Origin: Pontiellaceae bacterium
GTDB taxonomy: Bacteria > Verrucomicrobiota > Kiritimatiellia > Kiritimatiellales > Pontiellaceae
NCBI GenBank assembly: GCA_016937035.1
Contig: JAFGWS010000137.1
Coordinates: forward strand, 1 to 31,961
Length of the DNA: 31,961 nucleotides
Direction: 5' to 3'
Position 1 is the stretch's first letter, and each line of letters starts with the position of its first letter. Position numbers and translations under genes: made by a program. Below the pieces are notes generated by a model. It saw only the letters and a list, made by a program, of their open reading frames with translations. It had not been told where the DNA came from and did no database searches. This document shows, one piece after another, positions 1 to 8,700 of this stretch.

Positions 1-19
1 AAATAGGCAGGCACGAACC

Positions 20-1798
20 ATGGCATACAAAAACTACATTCTCGTATGTGCTGGAACCGCATGTGAATCCAGCAAAGGTGTTGCGCTTTACGAAGCGCTG
101 GAAAAGGAGCTCAAGGCACAGGGCGTAGACGCAGAAGCTCAGTTGGTTAAAACAGGCTGCTTCGGTTTCTGCGAACAGGGCCCGATCGTTAAGATCCTTC
201 CCGACGAAACGTTCTACGTGAAAGTCGGCCCCGAACACGCAAAAGACATCGTCTCCGAACACATCGTTAAAGGCCGTAAGGTGGAAGCCCTGCTCTACGA
301 CAAAGGCCAGGCAGCGACGGCGGAAGAAATCGAATTCTACCAGAAGCAGCAGCGTATCGTTCTTCGCAACTGCGGCGTCATCAATCCGGAATATATCGAC
401 GAATACATTGCCCGCGACGGTTACGCCGCGCTCGAAAAAGTCCTCTTCGAAATGACCCCCGACGGCGTTATTGAAGAACTCAAAGCGGCGGGTCTTCGTG
501 GTCGCGGCGGCGCCGGCTTCCCGACCGCACTGAAATGGAGCTTCACTAAAAATGCAGAAAGCGATCAGAAGTATGTAGTATGTAACGCCGACGAAGGCGA
601 CCCGGGCGCATACATGGACCGCTCCACCGCCGAAGGCGACCCCCACTCCATCCTCGAAGCAATGACCATCGCGGGTTACACCGTCGGTGCCAGCCAAGGT
701 TTTATCTACATCCGTGCTGAATATCCGTTGGCGATTGAGCGCCTCGAAAACGCGATTGCTCAGGCGCGCGAATACGGCCTGCTCGGCGACAAGATTCTGG
801 GCACCGACTTCAGCTTCGACATTGAGCTCCGCCTCGGCGCCGGCGCATTTGTCTGCGGTGAAGAAACCGCCCTGCTCGCTTCAATCGAAGGCAAACGCGG
901 CATGCCGATTCCACGCCCGCCCTTCCCCGCCGTAAAAGGACTCTGGGGTAAGCCGACGGTTATCAACAACGTTGAAACCTGGGCCAACATCCCGATGATC
1001 ATCCTTAAGGGCAGCGCTTGGTTCAGCAGTATCGGCACACAAACCACCAAGGGCACTAAGGTGTTTGCACTGACCGGTAAAATCAACAACTCAGGTCTGA
1101 TCGAAGTTCCGATGGGCACGACCCTACGCGAAATCATTTATGATATCGGCGGCGGCATTCGCGGCGGAAAGAAATTCAAGGCAGCACAGACCGGCGGACC
1201 TTCCGGCGGTGTAATCACCGAAGAATTCCTCGACACTCCGATCGATTACGAAAGTCTCCAATCCATCGGCTCCATGATGGGTTCCGGCGGCATGATCGTA
1301 ATGGACGAAGACGACTGCATGATCGACGTAACCAAATTTTACCTCGAATTCACAGTTGACGAATCCTGCGGCAAGTGCGCCCCCTGCCGGATAGGCGGAC
1401 GCACCAACTATAATATTCTCAATAAGATCTCAAAGGGTCAAGGGACGATGGAGGACCTCGACAAGCTCAAGGATCTCGCTCAGGCCATGCGCAAAGCTTC
1501 GCTCTGCGGACTCGGTCAGACAGCACCCAACCCAATCATGTCGACGATGAAATACTTCGAAGACGAATATCGGGCACACATCATTGATAAGAAGTGTCCC
1601 GCCGGTAAGTGTAAAGATCTGCTGGCATACACCGTCGTTGAAGACAAGTGCGTAGGCTGTACCGCCTGTGCCCGCGTCTGCCCGGTCAGCTGCATCAGCG
1701 GTGAAGTCAAGAAACCGCATGTAATCGACCAGAGCAAGTGTATCAAGTGCGGACAGTGCTTCGATAAATGTAAATTTGACGCAATCCTCAAGGGATAA
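20..1798 (+). CDS. hydB: NADH-binding flavoprotein subunit of bifurcating [FeFe] hydrogenase (HydB/HndC-like)
   Basis: This is the 592-residue diaphorase subunit that oxidises or reduces NAD(P)H through FMN and passes electrons to the hydrogenase subunit in the cytoplasm. The N-terminal thioredoxin-like [2Fe-2S] domain shows Cys10, Cys15, Cys47 and Cys51. The NuoF core has the glycine-rich NADH/FMN motif (LRGRGGAGFPTALKW, about 159-173) and NADEGDPGAY near 190. A [4Fe-4S] site is formed by Cys450, Cys453, Cys456 and Cys496. A C-terminal two-cluster ferredoxin domain (CVGCTACARVC and CIKCGQCFDKC) fills residues 543-592. The extra N- and C-terminal domains separate it from plain NuoF and match the HydB/HndC family. 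It ends 12 bases before hydA, and its stop overlaps the hydA ribosome binding site. A HydC (NuoE-like) gene would be expected just upstream of the window. The start ATG at 20 fits the family N-terminus, but the ribosome binding site there is weak. Confidence 0.93.
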   Translation: MAYKNYILVCAGTACESSKGVALYEALEKELKAQGVDAEAQLVKTGCFGFCEQGPIVKILPDETFYVKVGPEHAKDIVSEHIVKGRKVEALLYDKGQAATAEEIEFYQKQQRIVLRNCGVINPEYIDEYIARDGYAALEKVLFEMTPDGVIEELKAAGLRGRGGAGFPTALKWSFTKNAESDQKYVVCNADEGDPGAYMDRSTAEGDPHSILEAMTIAGYTVGASQGFIYIRAEYPLAIERLENAIAQAREYGLLGDKILGTDFSFDIELRLGAGAFVCGEETALLASIEGKRGMPIPRPPFPAVKGLWGKPTVINNVETWANIPMIILKGSAWFSSIGTQTTKGTKVFALTGKINNSGLIEVPMGTTLREIIYDIGGGIRGGKKFKAAQTGGPSGGVITEEFLDTPIDYESLQSIGSMMGSGGMIVMDEDDCMIDVTKFYLEFTVDESCGKCAPCRIGGRTNYNILNKISKGQGTMEDLDKLKDLAQAMRKASLCGLGQTAPNPIMSTMKYFEDEYRAHIIDKKCPAGKCKDLLAYTVVEDKCVGCTACARVCPVSCISGEVKKPHVIDQSKCIKCGQCFDKCKFDAILKG

Positions 1799-1810
1799 GG
1801 AGATAAGAAA

Positions 1811-3559
1811 ATGTCTATGATTGAAGCTGAAATTAATGGAATTCCAGTAAGCGTCCCGGCGGGAACCACGATTCTGGATGCCGCCAAAAAGGTTGGCGTT
1901 AAAATTCCTACCCTCTGCTACCACTCCGACCTCGATGCCTGGGCCGCCTGCGGCATCTGCGTCGTCAAGGTGGAAGGCTCGCCAAAAATGCTGCGCGCCT
2001 GCGCCACGGCCATCGGCCCGGGCATGAAAGTGGTCACCCACGACCCCGAAGTCGTGGAGGTCCGCCGGACCGTGCTCGAACTGATCCTCTCTACCCATCC
2101 GGACGACTGCCTGACGTGCGGACGTTCCGGCAACTGCGAACTGCAAAGCCTGGCGGCCGACTTCGGCATCCGCGAGATTCCGTTCGAGAAGCGCGTCACA
2201 AGGATTGAGCCGGACACCTCGACCGGGTCCATCGTGCTCAACCCGGAAAAATGCATCAAGTGCGGTCGTTGCGTTCTTGTCTGCCAGCAGATGCAAGGCG
2301 TTTACGCCCTCGAATTCATCGGTCGCGGCGACGGAACCCGTCTCGCGCCGGCAGCCGATGTCTCCCTGAACGACAGCCCCTGCATCAAGTGCGGACAATG
2401 CTCTGCCCACTGTCCGGTCGGTGCCATTTTTGAAAACGACCAGACCCGCGTTGTTTGGAATGCCATCAAGGACAACAGCAGACATTGCGTGGTTCAGATT
2501 GCGCCTGCAGTCCGCGTCGCGATTGGCGAAGCCTTCGGCATGGAATCCGGCGAACTGACCACCGGTAAGCTTTACGCGGCCCTTCGCCGCTTAGGGTTTG
2601 ATGCCGTATTTGACACCAACTTCACTGCAGACCTCACCATTATTGAAGAGGGTTCAGAGTTCGTGAAGCGCCTGACCGAAGGCGGTGTTCTACCGCAAAT
2701 CACCAGCTGTTGCCCGGCGTGGACCGACTACATGGAAAAATTTGCCAACGACTTTATCCCGAATTTCTCTTCGGCAAAATCACCGCAGCAGATGCTTGGT
2801 GCAATGGCGAAGACCTACTACGCAGAAAAGGCGGAAGTTGACCCCAAGGATATGTATGTAGTTTCCATCATGCCTTGTACGGCCAAAAAGTTTGAGGTGT
2901 CGCGCGACGACAACATGAGTTCAACCGGATTTCAGGATGTGGACGTCGCGCTCACCACCCGCGAACTGGCCCGAATGATCAAGCAGGCCGGCATTGACTT
3001 TGCTTCCCTCCCGGATGACGAAGCAGACAGTCTGCTCGGTGAATACACCGGCGCGGGCACCATCTTCGGCGTAACCGGCGGCGTCATGGAAGCCGCGCTG
3101 CGTTCGGCGTACTTCCTTATCACCAAAGAAGACCTCGAAGACGTCAATTTCATGGAAGTCCGCGGTCTCGAAGGCGTGAAGGAAGCGGAGATCGACATCA
3201 AAGGTACCAAGGTGCGGATTGCCGTTGCCCATCAAATGGGCAATGTCGAAGCAGTGCTCAACCGAGTTCGTGATGCCAAAGAAAAGGGCGAAGATATTCC
3301 TTGGCATTTTATCGAAGTCATGGCCTGTCGCGGCGGCTGTATCGGCGGCGGCGGACAGCCGCACGGCGCAACGGACGAAATTCGTCTGAAGCGCACCGCG
3401 GGAATCTATGCGGACGATGAAAAATCGGTCCGCCGCTGTTCGCACCACAACCCGATGATCACCAAGATCTACGAGGACTTTCTTGGCGAACCGCTCGGGC
3501 ACAAGGCGCACGAACTGCTTCACACCAACTATCAGGAACGCCTCGTTTACAAGAAGTAA
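1811..3559 (+). CDS. hydA: [FeFe] hydrogenase catalytic subunit, group A3-like
   Basis: This is the 582-residue catalytic subunit that reversibly reduces protons to H2 at the H-cluster. In order it has: an N-terminal [2Fe-2S] ferredoxin domain (first Cys at 36); a His-Cys cluster site (His96, Cys100, Cys103, Cys109); two [4Fe-4S] motifs starting at Cys148 and Cys191; then the three H-cluster signatures. These are L1 TSCCPAW (298-304), L2 MPCTAKKFE (from 354) and L3 MACRGGCIGGGGQP (from 504). All H-cluster cysteines (300, 354+2, 506, 510) are present, so it should be active. A small-subunit-like tail closes the protein. The start at 1811 is supported by AAGGAG at 1797-1802, which overlaps the hydB stop. 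Pairing with HydB points to NAD-dependent, ferredoxin-coupled (confurcating/bifurcating) H2 metabolism. No maturation genes (hydE, hydF, hydG) lie in the window. Confidence 0.95.
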   Translation: MSMIEAEINGIPVSVPAGTTILDAAKKVGVKIPTLCYHSDLDAWAACGICVVKVEGSPKMLRACATAIGPGMKVVTHDPEVVEVRRTVLELILSTHPDDCLTCGRSGNCELQSLAADFGIREIPFEKRVTRIEPDTSTGSIVLNPEKCIKCGRCVLVCQQMQGVYALEFIGRGDGTRLAPAADVSLNDSPCIKCGQCSAHCPVGAIFENDQTRVVWNAIKDNSRHCVVQIAPAVRVAIGEAFGMESGELTTGKLYAALRRLGFDAVFDTNFTADLTIIEEGSEFVKRLTEGGVLPQITSCCPAWTDYMEKFANDFIPNFSSAKSPQQMLGAMAKTYYAEKAEVDPKDMYVVSIMPCTAKKFEVSRDDNMSSTGFQDVDVALTTRELARMIKQAGIDFASLPDDEADSLLGEYTGAGTIFGVTGGVMEAALRSAYFLITKEDLEDVNFMEVRGLEGVKEAEIDIKGTKVRIAVAHQMGNVEAVLNRVRDAKEKGEDIPWHFIEVMACRGGCIGGGGQPHGATDEIRLKRTAGIYADDEKSVRRCSHHNPMITKIYEDFLGEPLGHKAHELLHTNYQERLVYKK

Positions 3560-3580
3560 TAAAGTCGACCGAAACCGCAA

Positions 3581-3607
3581 GCCGCCCCGCTCTGGGGCGG
3601 TTTTTTT
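3581..3607 (+). terminator. Rho-independent terminator after hydBA
   Basis: A GC-rich hairpin (CCGCCCC, loop, GGGGCGG) is followed directly by seven T residues, 22 bases after the hydA stop. It separates the hydrogenase operon from the secretin gene. Confidence 0.9.
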
Positions 3608-3618
3608 ATACCTCTGCC

Positions 3619-3646
3619 TTGCTTTTTCCAATTCACAAACTAGACT
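3619..3646 (+). promoter_or_regulatory. Possible promoter of the secretin gene
   Basis: TTGCTT (3619-3624) and TAGACT (3641-3646) are separated by 16 bases, placed just after the hydA terminator and about 35 bases before the chosen secretin start. The match to the sigma-70 consensus is only moderate. Confidence 0.35.
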
Positions 3647-3681
3647 GCAATAAATCTAGAAACGAATGGTTATATACGCCT

Positions 3682-5817
3682 ATGAAACAGAAATACATTA
3701 CCACAGTCGCTTTCTCACTCTGCCTTTTGGCGGCTCCGTCAATCTCCCGCGCACAGCAGGAACCTGTCGGTCCTGGTGTTCCCGGCGGGAGACCGACACC
3801 GGCACCGGAAGCAGAAACTCTTCAGTCCTTTAAATTTGTCAGTGCCGACATTGAAACGGTTATGGAGATGTACCGTTCCTGGACCGGAAAAGACTACATC
3901 AAGTCGGAACCGTTAACCGCAACCATCTCTCTCTCGGTGGATAGAGCGACAACGGCCGAGTGCATCGACGCGCTCGAAACCGTCTTAGCCATGAACAATA
4001 TCAAGATTGTTCCTTATCAGGAAAAATTTGTAAAAGTTGTCATGGCGAACGACAACGCCGGGCCATTACCTGGTTTAAACCCGGATCAGGAATATGAGGG
4101 AACCGACCGAATCGTCAGCCAGATTATCACCGCCCAGAATGTTTCCATCACCCAGTTACAGTCCGCTGCTCAGCAGCTGATGAATTCATACGGAAAAATT
4201 CACATATTGGAAGGCAACAACAGCATGCTCGTCACCGATACGGAAGCCAATATTCTGCGCATCCGAGAGTTGCTTGACTTTATCGATCAGGCGGCCACCG
4301 AAGTCGTCATGCGCAAATATGAAATTAAATTTACGAACGCGTCCGATTTGGCATCCACTCTTCAGCAAATCATCAGCATGGCGCAGGCCAGCCAAGAGGG
4401 TGATGGGGCGCAAGACGCAGGGAACGCCAATCGAAATGCCCCAACGCCCCAAGGAGTCATACGTGCCGGCGGAACTACAACTCGAAATACCCCGGGGGCG
4501 ACGGCTCAGGCAACCGTCTCTTCGATGGCAGGAGCCGGAAGCTCTATGATGATTAGGGGCAACGTTCAAGTCACCGCCTACGAACCCTCCAATATTATCC
4601 TCGTCTTCTCACAAGAGGAAAACTTCAAGTTCTTCGACGAGATCGTCGAATTGCTCGATGTTGAGATCATACCTAACGTTAAATTTGAAGTGGTCCATCT
4701 GGAATACTCGAACGCAGCTGACATTACTTCCATCCTGAACGAATTGATCGGTGCGGCCAGCCAAGAAAGCGGAAACAATAACAATAACAACGCCAACCGG
4801 AATAATAATAATAATAATTTAATGAACATTGGCGCAGCAGCTGCGGCAACCTCAGCCGCATCGGAAAGTCTGGCGACTCTCTCAGAAAATACGACCATTA
4901 TATCGGACGAGCGCTCCAACGCCATCATCCTGACCGGACGCGAAAACGACATTGCTCTCATCAAAAGTGTGATTGCGCAGCTGGACATCATGCTGGAGCA
5001 GGTGATCATTGAAACCGCCATTTTTGAAGTTTCACTAAACGATGGTCTTGAGCACGGTATAAACTGGCTCTACCAAAACCAAACCCCAAACTCAAACCGC
5101 ACGGGCCAGTGGAATGTGAACAGCGTGGCAACAAACATCGTAGACTTAGCGATGGGTGGCGGCGCGTTAGGCTATTATCAGGACATCACCGGCATTGACA
5201 CTCAGTTGGCCATCAGACTCTCCAAGAATGAAGGTAATGCAAAGCTGCTTTCCACCCCGATCATCATGACTACCGATAATACCGAAGCCAGCCTTTCCAT
5301 TGGCGAATCAAGGCCTGTCATGACCGGAACCTCGCAAAATACCTATGGTAACAACTCCCAATACAGTTACCGCGATATCGGTATTCAGCTGACGGTAACA
5401 CCGCACATTAATCCGAATCGGTTTGTCGTCATGGAAGTCAGTCAGCAGGCCGACGAGATTGGCGGATCAACGACCATCGATGGAAATGCTGTTCCGATTA
5501 TTACTCAACGTTCATTTGATGCATCCGTCGCCGTTCCGGATCGCGGAACCGTGGCATTGGGCGGATTGATCAGAACCAAAACAACGGACAATGTCTCCAA
5601 GATTCCGGTTCTGGGCGATATCCCCCTGCTGGGTCGGCTCCTGTTCAGCAGTGTTAGCCAAGGTGAAGAACAAACTGAACTGGTCGTATTGATGACGCCC
5701 TATGTCATGACGAACAATGATGAGTTGTTGGGAGAAACCAAGAGAATCTTCGATAACACATCAATAAAACCGGAAGATTGGAAGGGATCGGACAGCGCAC
5801 TCCAATATCAAAACTGA
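3682..5817 (+). CDS. Type II secretion secretin, GspD-like
   Basis: This encodes a 711-residue outer-membrane secretin, the ring-forming exit channel of type II secretion or a type IV pilus-like machine. I start it at 3682 because the protein then opens with a clean signal peptide (MKQKYITTVAFSLCLLAAP, cleavage probably after SRA); the longer reading frame from 3619 would place a charged stretch in front of it. N0, N1, N2 and N3 type modules fill roughly residues 45-430. The C-terminal barrel domain has the family signature (ALGGLIRT followed by IPVLGDIPLLGRLLF, about 620-655). An asparagine run sits in the N3 region (about residues 363-381), and a second low-complexity Asn/Thr/Ala stretch lies in the N2 region. 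No other secretion genes flank it, so it is an orphan whose partners must lie elsewhere. The Mur ligase begins one base after its stop. Confidence 0.88.
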   Translation: MKQKYITTVAFSLCLLAAPSISRAQQEPVGPGVPGGRPTPAPEAETLQSFKFVSADIETVMEMYRSWTGKDYIKSEPLTATISLSVDRATTAECIDALETVLAMNNIKIVPYQEKFVKVVMANDNAGPLPGLNPDQEYEGTDRIVSQIITAQNVSITQLQSAAQQLMNSYGKIHILEGNNSMLVTDTEANILRIRELLDFIDQAATEVVMRKYEIKFTNASDLASTLQQIISMAQASQEGDGAQDAGNANRNAPTPQGVIRAGGTTTRNTPGATAQATVSSMAGAGSSMMIRGNVQVTAYEPSNIILVFSQEENFKFFDEIVELLDVEIIPNVKFEVVHLEYSNAADITSILNELIGAASQESGNNNNNNANRNNNNNNLMNIGAAAAATSAASESLATLSENTTIISDERSNAIILTGRENDIALIKSVIAQLDIMLEQVIIETAIFEVSLNDGLEHGINWLYQNQTPNSNRTGQWNVNSVATNIVDLAMGGGALGYYQDITGIDTQLAIRLSKNEGNAKLLSTPIIMTTDNTEASLSIGESRPVMTGTSQNTYGNNSQYSYRDIGIQLTVTPHINPNRFVVMEVSQQADEIGGSTTIDGNAVPIITQRSFDASVAVPDRGTVALGGLIRTKTTDNVSKIPVLGDIPLLGRLLFSSVSQGEEQTELVVLMTPYVMTNNDELLGETKRIFDNTSIKPEDWKGSDSALQYQN

Positions 5818-5818
5818 T

Positions 5819-7117
5819 TTGAAGAACATTCCGCAAATTCATTTTGTCGGGATCGGCGGGGTCGGCATGAACGGCCTCGCTCAACTAGCCGCTCAACGCG
5901 GCTTTTTGGTTTCCGGCTCTGATCGTGCGTATGATCCTTCCACTTCGCTCTTTTGCCACCTGGAACAGCTCGGAATTTGTCTTTATCCGCAGGATGGCTC
6001 CGGCGTGAATGCACAAACGAGTCATCTGGTTTACAGCACCGCCATCGAATCCGACAATCCCGATCTGACTGCGGCAAAGAATCTAAACATTCCCCTGCTC
6101 CATCGCGCAGAATTTCTGAATCAGCTGATCGATCGGGATGCAGAACTGATCGCCGTCGCCGGCACCGCAGGAAAAACCACCACCACTGGAATGCTGGGGT
6201 GGATTTTTGACGCACTGGGTCTTAATCCAACCGTTTACAACGGCGCTTCAGTACTCAACTGGAAACAAAACGGGATCCCCGGAAACGTTCGCTCCGGCTC
6301 AGATAAGCTCTGGATTATTGAGGCCGACGAGTCCGACAAATCGTTCCTGAATTTTCATCCCACCCATTCCATCATCACCAACATATCCAAAGACCATTTT
6401 GAACTCGACGAGCTCCACGCCCTGTTTGACCAATTCCGGAATCAAACCTCAGGGATAATAATTGAGGGTTCTCCGCTCTCGGCAGGTGCTCCCGGAACGC
6501 CGAATGGTTTCAGCCTAAACGGAGTCGAATACATTGTTCCGATGATCGGACAATACAACGCAGAAAACGCGCTTTGCGCCGTCCGACTCTGCACCGCACT
6601 CGGAATGGATCCTGAACAAGTGCGCGATGCGCTCGGACAGTTTAAAGGTATTGAACGCCGGCTTGAACATGTTGGAAGTGTAGACGGCATCACCATTATC
6701 GATGACTATGCGCACAATCCGGCCAAGATTGGTGCCGTTCTCTCCGCCGTGGCCCAAACCACGCACCGCATTCATGCATTCTGGCGTCCGCACGGGTTTA
6801 CTCCGCTGGCCACCGGTCTGAATGAATTTACAGAAACCTTCTCAAACCATTACCGAACCTACGGCGGGTCCATCTTTATTCTTCCCGTTTACTATGCCGG
6901 CGGAACCGTTAACCGCGAGGTAAGAACCGAAGATTTGATTGAAAAACTCAATTCGACTGGCATACCGGCTCAGTTTGCTCCAGACTACGAGACTTTAAAA
7001 CAGGAACTGGAAAACTGTGCCAAACCCGGCGACACCATCCTCGGCATGGGAGCTCGCGATCCGGAACTGCCACAGTTTTTGAGAAAGCTGGTAGCAGAAT
7101 GGAAGAAACGCAAGTAA
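5819..7117 (+). CDS. Mur ligase family protein, MurC/Mpl-like
   Basis: This is a 432-residue ATP-dependent amide ligase of the MurC/Mpl branch, which acts on UDP-N-acetylmuramate in peptidoglycan synthesis or recycling. The N-terminal Rossmann motif IHFVGIGGVGMNGLAQL is followed by GSD. The P-loop is GTAGKTTTT (115-123), then IIEADESDKSF near 165, ITNISKDHF and DDYAHNP near 296. MurC and Mpl normally have His at the third P-loop position (GTHGKT); here it is Ala. That change and the sequence around ITNISKDHF make a plain MurC call uncertain, so Mpl-like or a third subgroup is possible. The start must lie before the GIGGVGM motif and after an in-frame stop at 5765-5767. TTG at 5819 is the best candidate but has no nearby ribosome binding site, which suggests translational coupling to the secretin. 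Its last 19 bases overlap the next gene. Confidence 0.8.
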   Translation: MKNIPQIHFVGIGGVGMNGLAQLAAQRGFLVSGSDRAYDPSTSLFCHLEQLGICLYPQDGSGVNAQTSHLVYSTAIESDNPDLTAAKNLNIPLLHRAEFLNQLIDRDAELIAVAGTAGKTTTTGMLGWIFDALGLNPTVYNGASVLNWKQNGIPGNVRSGSDKLWIIEADESDKSFLNFHPTHSIITNISKDHFELDELHALFDQFRNQTSGIIIEGSPLSAGAPGTPNGFSLNGVEYIVPMIGQYNAENALCAVRLCTALGMDPEQVRDALGQFKGIERRLEHVGSVDGITIIDDYAHNPAKIGAVLSAVAQTTHRIHAFWRPHGFTPLATGLNEFTETFSNHYRTYGGSIFILPVYYAGGTVNREVRTEDLIEKLNSTGIPAQFAPDYETLKQELENCAKPGDTILGMGARDPELPQFLRKLVAEWKKRK

Positions 7118-7911
7118 TCGAAAGCCTTCAGAATCCACGTGTTAAGAGCGCGGTAAAGCTGCGAAAAGGCAACGTGCGAAAGCAAACCGGAACAACACTC
7201 GTCGAAGGATATCGCGAACTCCTGCGCGCCACAGAGAGCGGGTGGCGTTTTAAAGAGCTCTACATCTGCCCCGAACTCTTCATCGATCCCGGCTCGGAAA
7301 AACTGGCAAAAGAAATACAAAACTCCGGCATTGCAACCTTCCATTGCACCGAAGCCGTCTTTCAAAAGATCTCTTACCGCGACACGCCCGACGGACTGAT
7401 GGCGCTCTCGCCGCTGGTCGGGAAAAAACTACACGAATTGGAACTGCCCCCCAACCCGCTTCTGCTGATTGCCGAAGATTTGGAAAAACCCGGAAACCTT
7501 GGAACCATTCTCCGCACGGCCGACGCCAGCGGCGTGGATGCCGTCATTACCTGCGACCATAAAACGGATCTCAGCAACCCCAACGTCATCCGTTCGAGCA
7601 TCGGCACTCTCTTTTTCATTCCGATCGCCGAAGCTGACTCTGAAGAAACGCTGAACTGGCTGAAAAAAAATCAGATCCAAACCATTGCTGCTGTTCCTGG
7701 AGCGGAAAAGGAGTATACCCAAGTTGATCTGCGAGGCGGAACGGCTATCATTGTCGGCGCAGAAGACACCGGTCTCTCTCCGTTTTGGAAGACACAGTCC
7801 GACACTCAGGTATCGATCCCTATGCTGGGCAGAAATGATTCACTGAACGTCTCCACCGCAGCAGCCATCATACTGTATGAAGCTGTTAGACAGCGCCGAA
7901 GTTCTACCTAA
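7099..7911 (+). CDS. TrmH/SpoU family RNA 2'-O-methyltransferase
   Basis: This 270-residue protein belongs to the SPOUT superfamily of SAM-dependent methyltransferases, which methylate ribose 2'-OH groups in rRNA or tRNA. The N-terminal part (1-100) is a substrate-binding domain beginning with the usual IESLQNPRVKSAVKL. The SPOUT domain carries motif 1 (EDLEKPGNLGTILRTADA, about 122-140), motif 2 (VGAEDTGLS, near 220) and motif 3 (SIPMLGRNDSLNVSTAAAI, about 235-253), which form the SAM-binding trefoil knot. The target (23S rRNA G2251-type, or thiostrepton-resistance type) cannot be told from sequence reading. It starts inside the end of the Mur ligase gene, where the sequence AGAATGG gives the ATG, so the two are cotranscribed. 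Confidence 0.9.
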   Translation: MEETQVIESLQNPRVKSAVKLRKGNVRKQTGTTLVEGYRELLRATESGWRFKELYICPELFIDPGSEKLAKEIQNSGIATFHCTEAVFQKISYRDTPDGLMALSPLVGKKLHELELPPNPLLLIAEDLEKPGNLGTILRTADASGVDAVITCDHKTDLSNPNVIRSSIGTLFFIPIAEADSEETLNWLKKNQIQTIAAVPGAEKEYTQVDLRGGTAIIVGAEDTGLSPFWKTQSDTQVSIPMLGRNDSLNVSTAAAIILYEAVRQRRSST

Positions 7912-8031
7912 AAGCTCGAATACGAGTCAATACACATTGATGCTTCAACTCACATTCTTCACCATATCAAACATGAGGATTTTGCATTTAGACACACATA
8001 AAATTGCTCAAATAAATGTTCTTCTTTTTTA

Positions 8032-8059
8032 TTGCATTATGTGATTTCTGATATATATT
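8032..8059 (+). promoter_or_regulatory. Possible promoter of the small RHH gene
   Basis: TTGCAT (8032-8037) and TATATT (8054-8059) are 16 bases apart in an AT-rich stretch, about 30 bases upstream of a strong ribosome binding site. The gap from 7912 to here holds no gene. Confidence 0.45.
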
Positions 8060-8090
8060 TCTCCTGAAACAAGAAAAGGAGGTGGATAAC

Positions 8091-8270
8091 ATGGCTACTA
8101 ATCCCGCAGGAAAAGGAACAAAAACGATTGGCATTAATATGAAGATGGATATGGCAACCGAACTGGAAAAACGCGCTGCATCCATGCAACTATCAACCGG
8201 AGCCTATTGTAAGATTATACTGGGAGACTGGTTGGATTCAGGAAAAAAACTCCAGCTGAAAGAAAGCTGA
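8091..8270 (+). CDS. Small ribbon-helix-helix (CopG/Arc-like) DNA-binding protein
   Basis: This 59-residue protein has a short basic N-terminus, a single strand (TKTIGINMKMD), a helix (MATELEKRAASMQL), a turn at STGAY and a second helix (CKIILGDWLDSG). That is the usual ribbon-helix-helix layout of small dimeric repressors and antitoxins. I start at ATG 8091 and not at the upstream in-frame GTG 8082, because a near-perfect Shine-Dalgarno (AAAGGAGGTG, 8075-8084) overlaps the GTG and sits correctly for 8091. It has its own candidate promoter and a terminator, so it is a single-gene unit. No toxin gene adjoins it. Its target is unknown; a copy-number or housekeeping regulator, or an orphan antitoxin, are both possible. 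Confidence 0.7.
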   Translation: MATNPAGKGTKTIGINMKMDMATELEKRAASMQLSTGAYCKIILGDWLDSGKKLQLKES

Positions 8271-8289
8271 GAGCTCTTTGTAGAAATAA

Positions 8290-8315
8290 AAAAGCCGCCC
8301 CTTCGGCGGCTTTTT
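8290..8315. terminator. Bidirectional terminator between RHH gene and trxA
   Basis: The palindrome AAAAGCCGCC, loop CCTTC, GGCGGCTTTTT can terminate transcription from both sides. It serves the plus-strand RHH gene (stop at 8270) and the minus-strand thioredoxin gene (stop at 8353). Confidence 0.88.
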
Positions 8316-8352
8316 CATTACCTGCAAATAACGGGTATATGCATCTTCAAAC

Positions 8353-8673
8353 TTACAACGCACCCTTAATCGCCTGAACGAGCGCAGGCTGCTGCTGCAA
8401 ACCGACAAACTGCTGTTTCACTTGACCCTCCTTAAGCAGGATCAATGTCGGAATCGAACGCACCCCGTACTTGGCTGCCAGCTCCGGATTTTCGTCTACA
8501 TTCACCTTCGCAATCATGGCTTTTCCGCCGATTTCTGCCTTAACTTTTTCCAGAATCGGCCCCTGCATCTTGCAAGGACCGCACCACGGGGCCCAGAAAT
8601 CAACCAACACCACACCACTCTTGGTTGCCTCGTCGTATCCGCTGCTGCTTAGTTCAACTACGCCTTCTGCCAT
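8353..8673 (-). CDS. trxA: Thioredoxin
   Basis: This is a 106-residue cytoplasmic thiol-disulfide oxidoreductase that reduces protein disulfides and is itself recycled by thioredoxin reductase. The active site FWAPWCGPCK places the redox cysteines at 31 and 34. The cis-proline loop (VRSIPTLILLKEG, Pro near 75) and the usual length confirm a canonical thioredoxin without a signal peptide. The start is supported by AAGGAGA about 8 bases upstream on the minus strand. It lies 78 bases downstream of the nitroreductase in the same direction but has its own candidate promoter in that gap. Confidence 0.95.
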   Translation of the reverse strand: MAEGVVELSSSGYDEATKSGVVLVDFWAPWCGPCKMQGPILEKVKAEIGGKAMIAKVNVDENPELAAKYGVRSIPTLILLKEGQVKQQFVGLQQQPALVQAIKGAL

Positions 8674-8700
8674 AATCTATCTCCTTTTCTGTATGCGTTG

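Noticed and set aside
1..19. Possible end of a HydC gene (TAG at 4-6)
   Set aside because: Only a handful of bases are present; the TAG could be a stop codon, but nothing visible confirms it.
1430..2485. Minus-strand open frame of 351 codons opposite hydB and hydA
   Set aside because: It lies fully opposite two genes with clear iron-sulfur and H-cluster motifs, has no family resemblance, and is a shadow of their codon bias.
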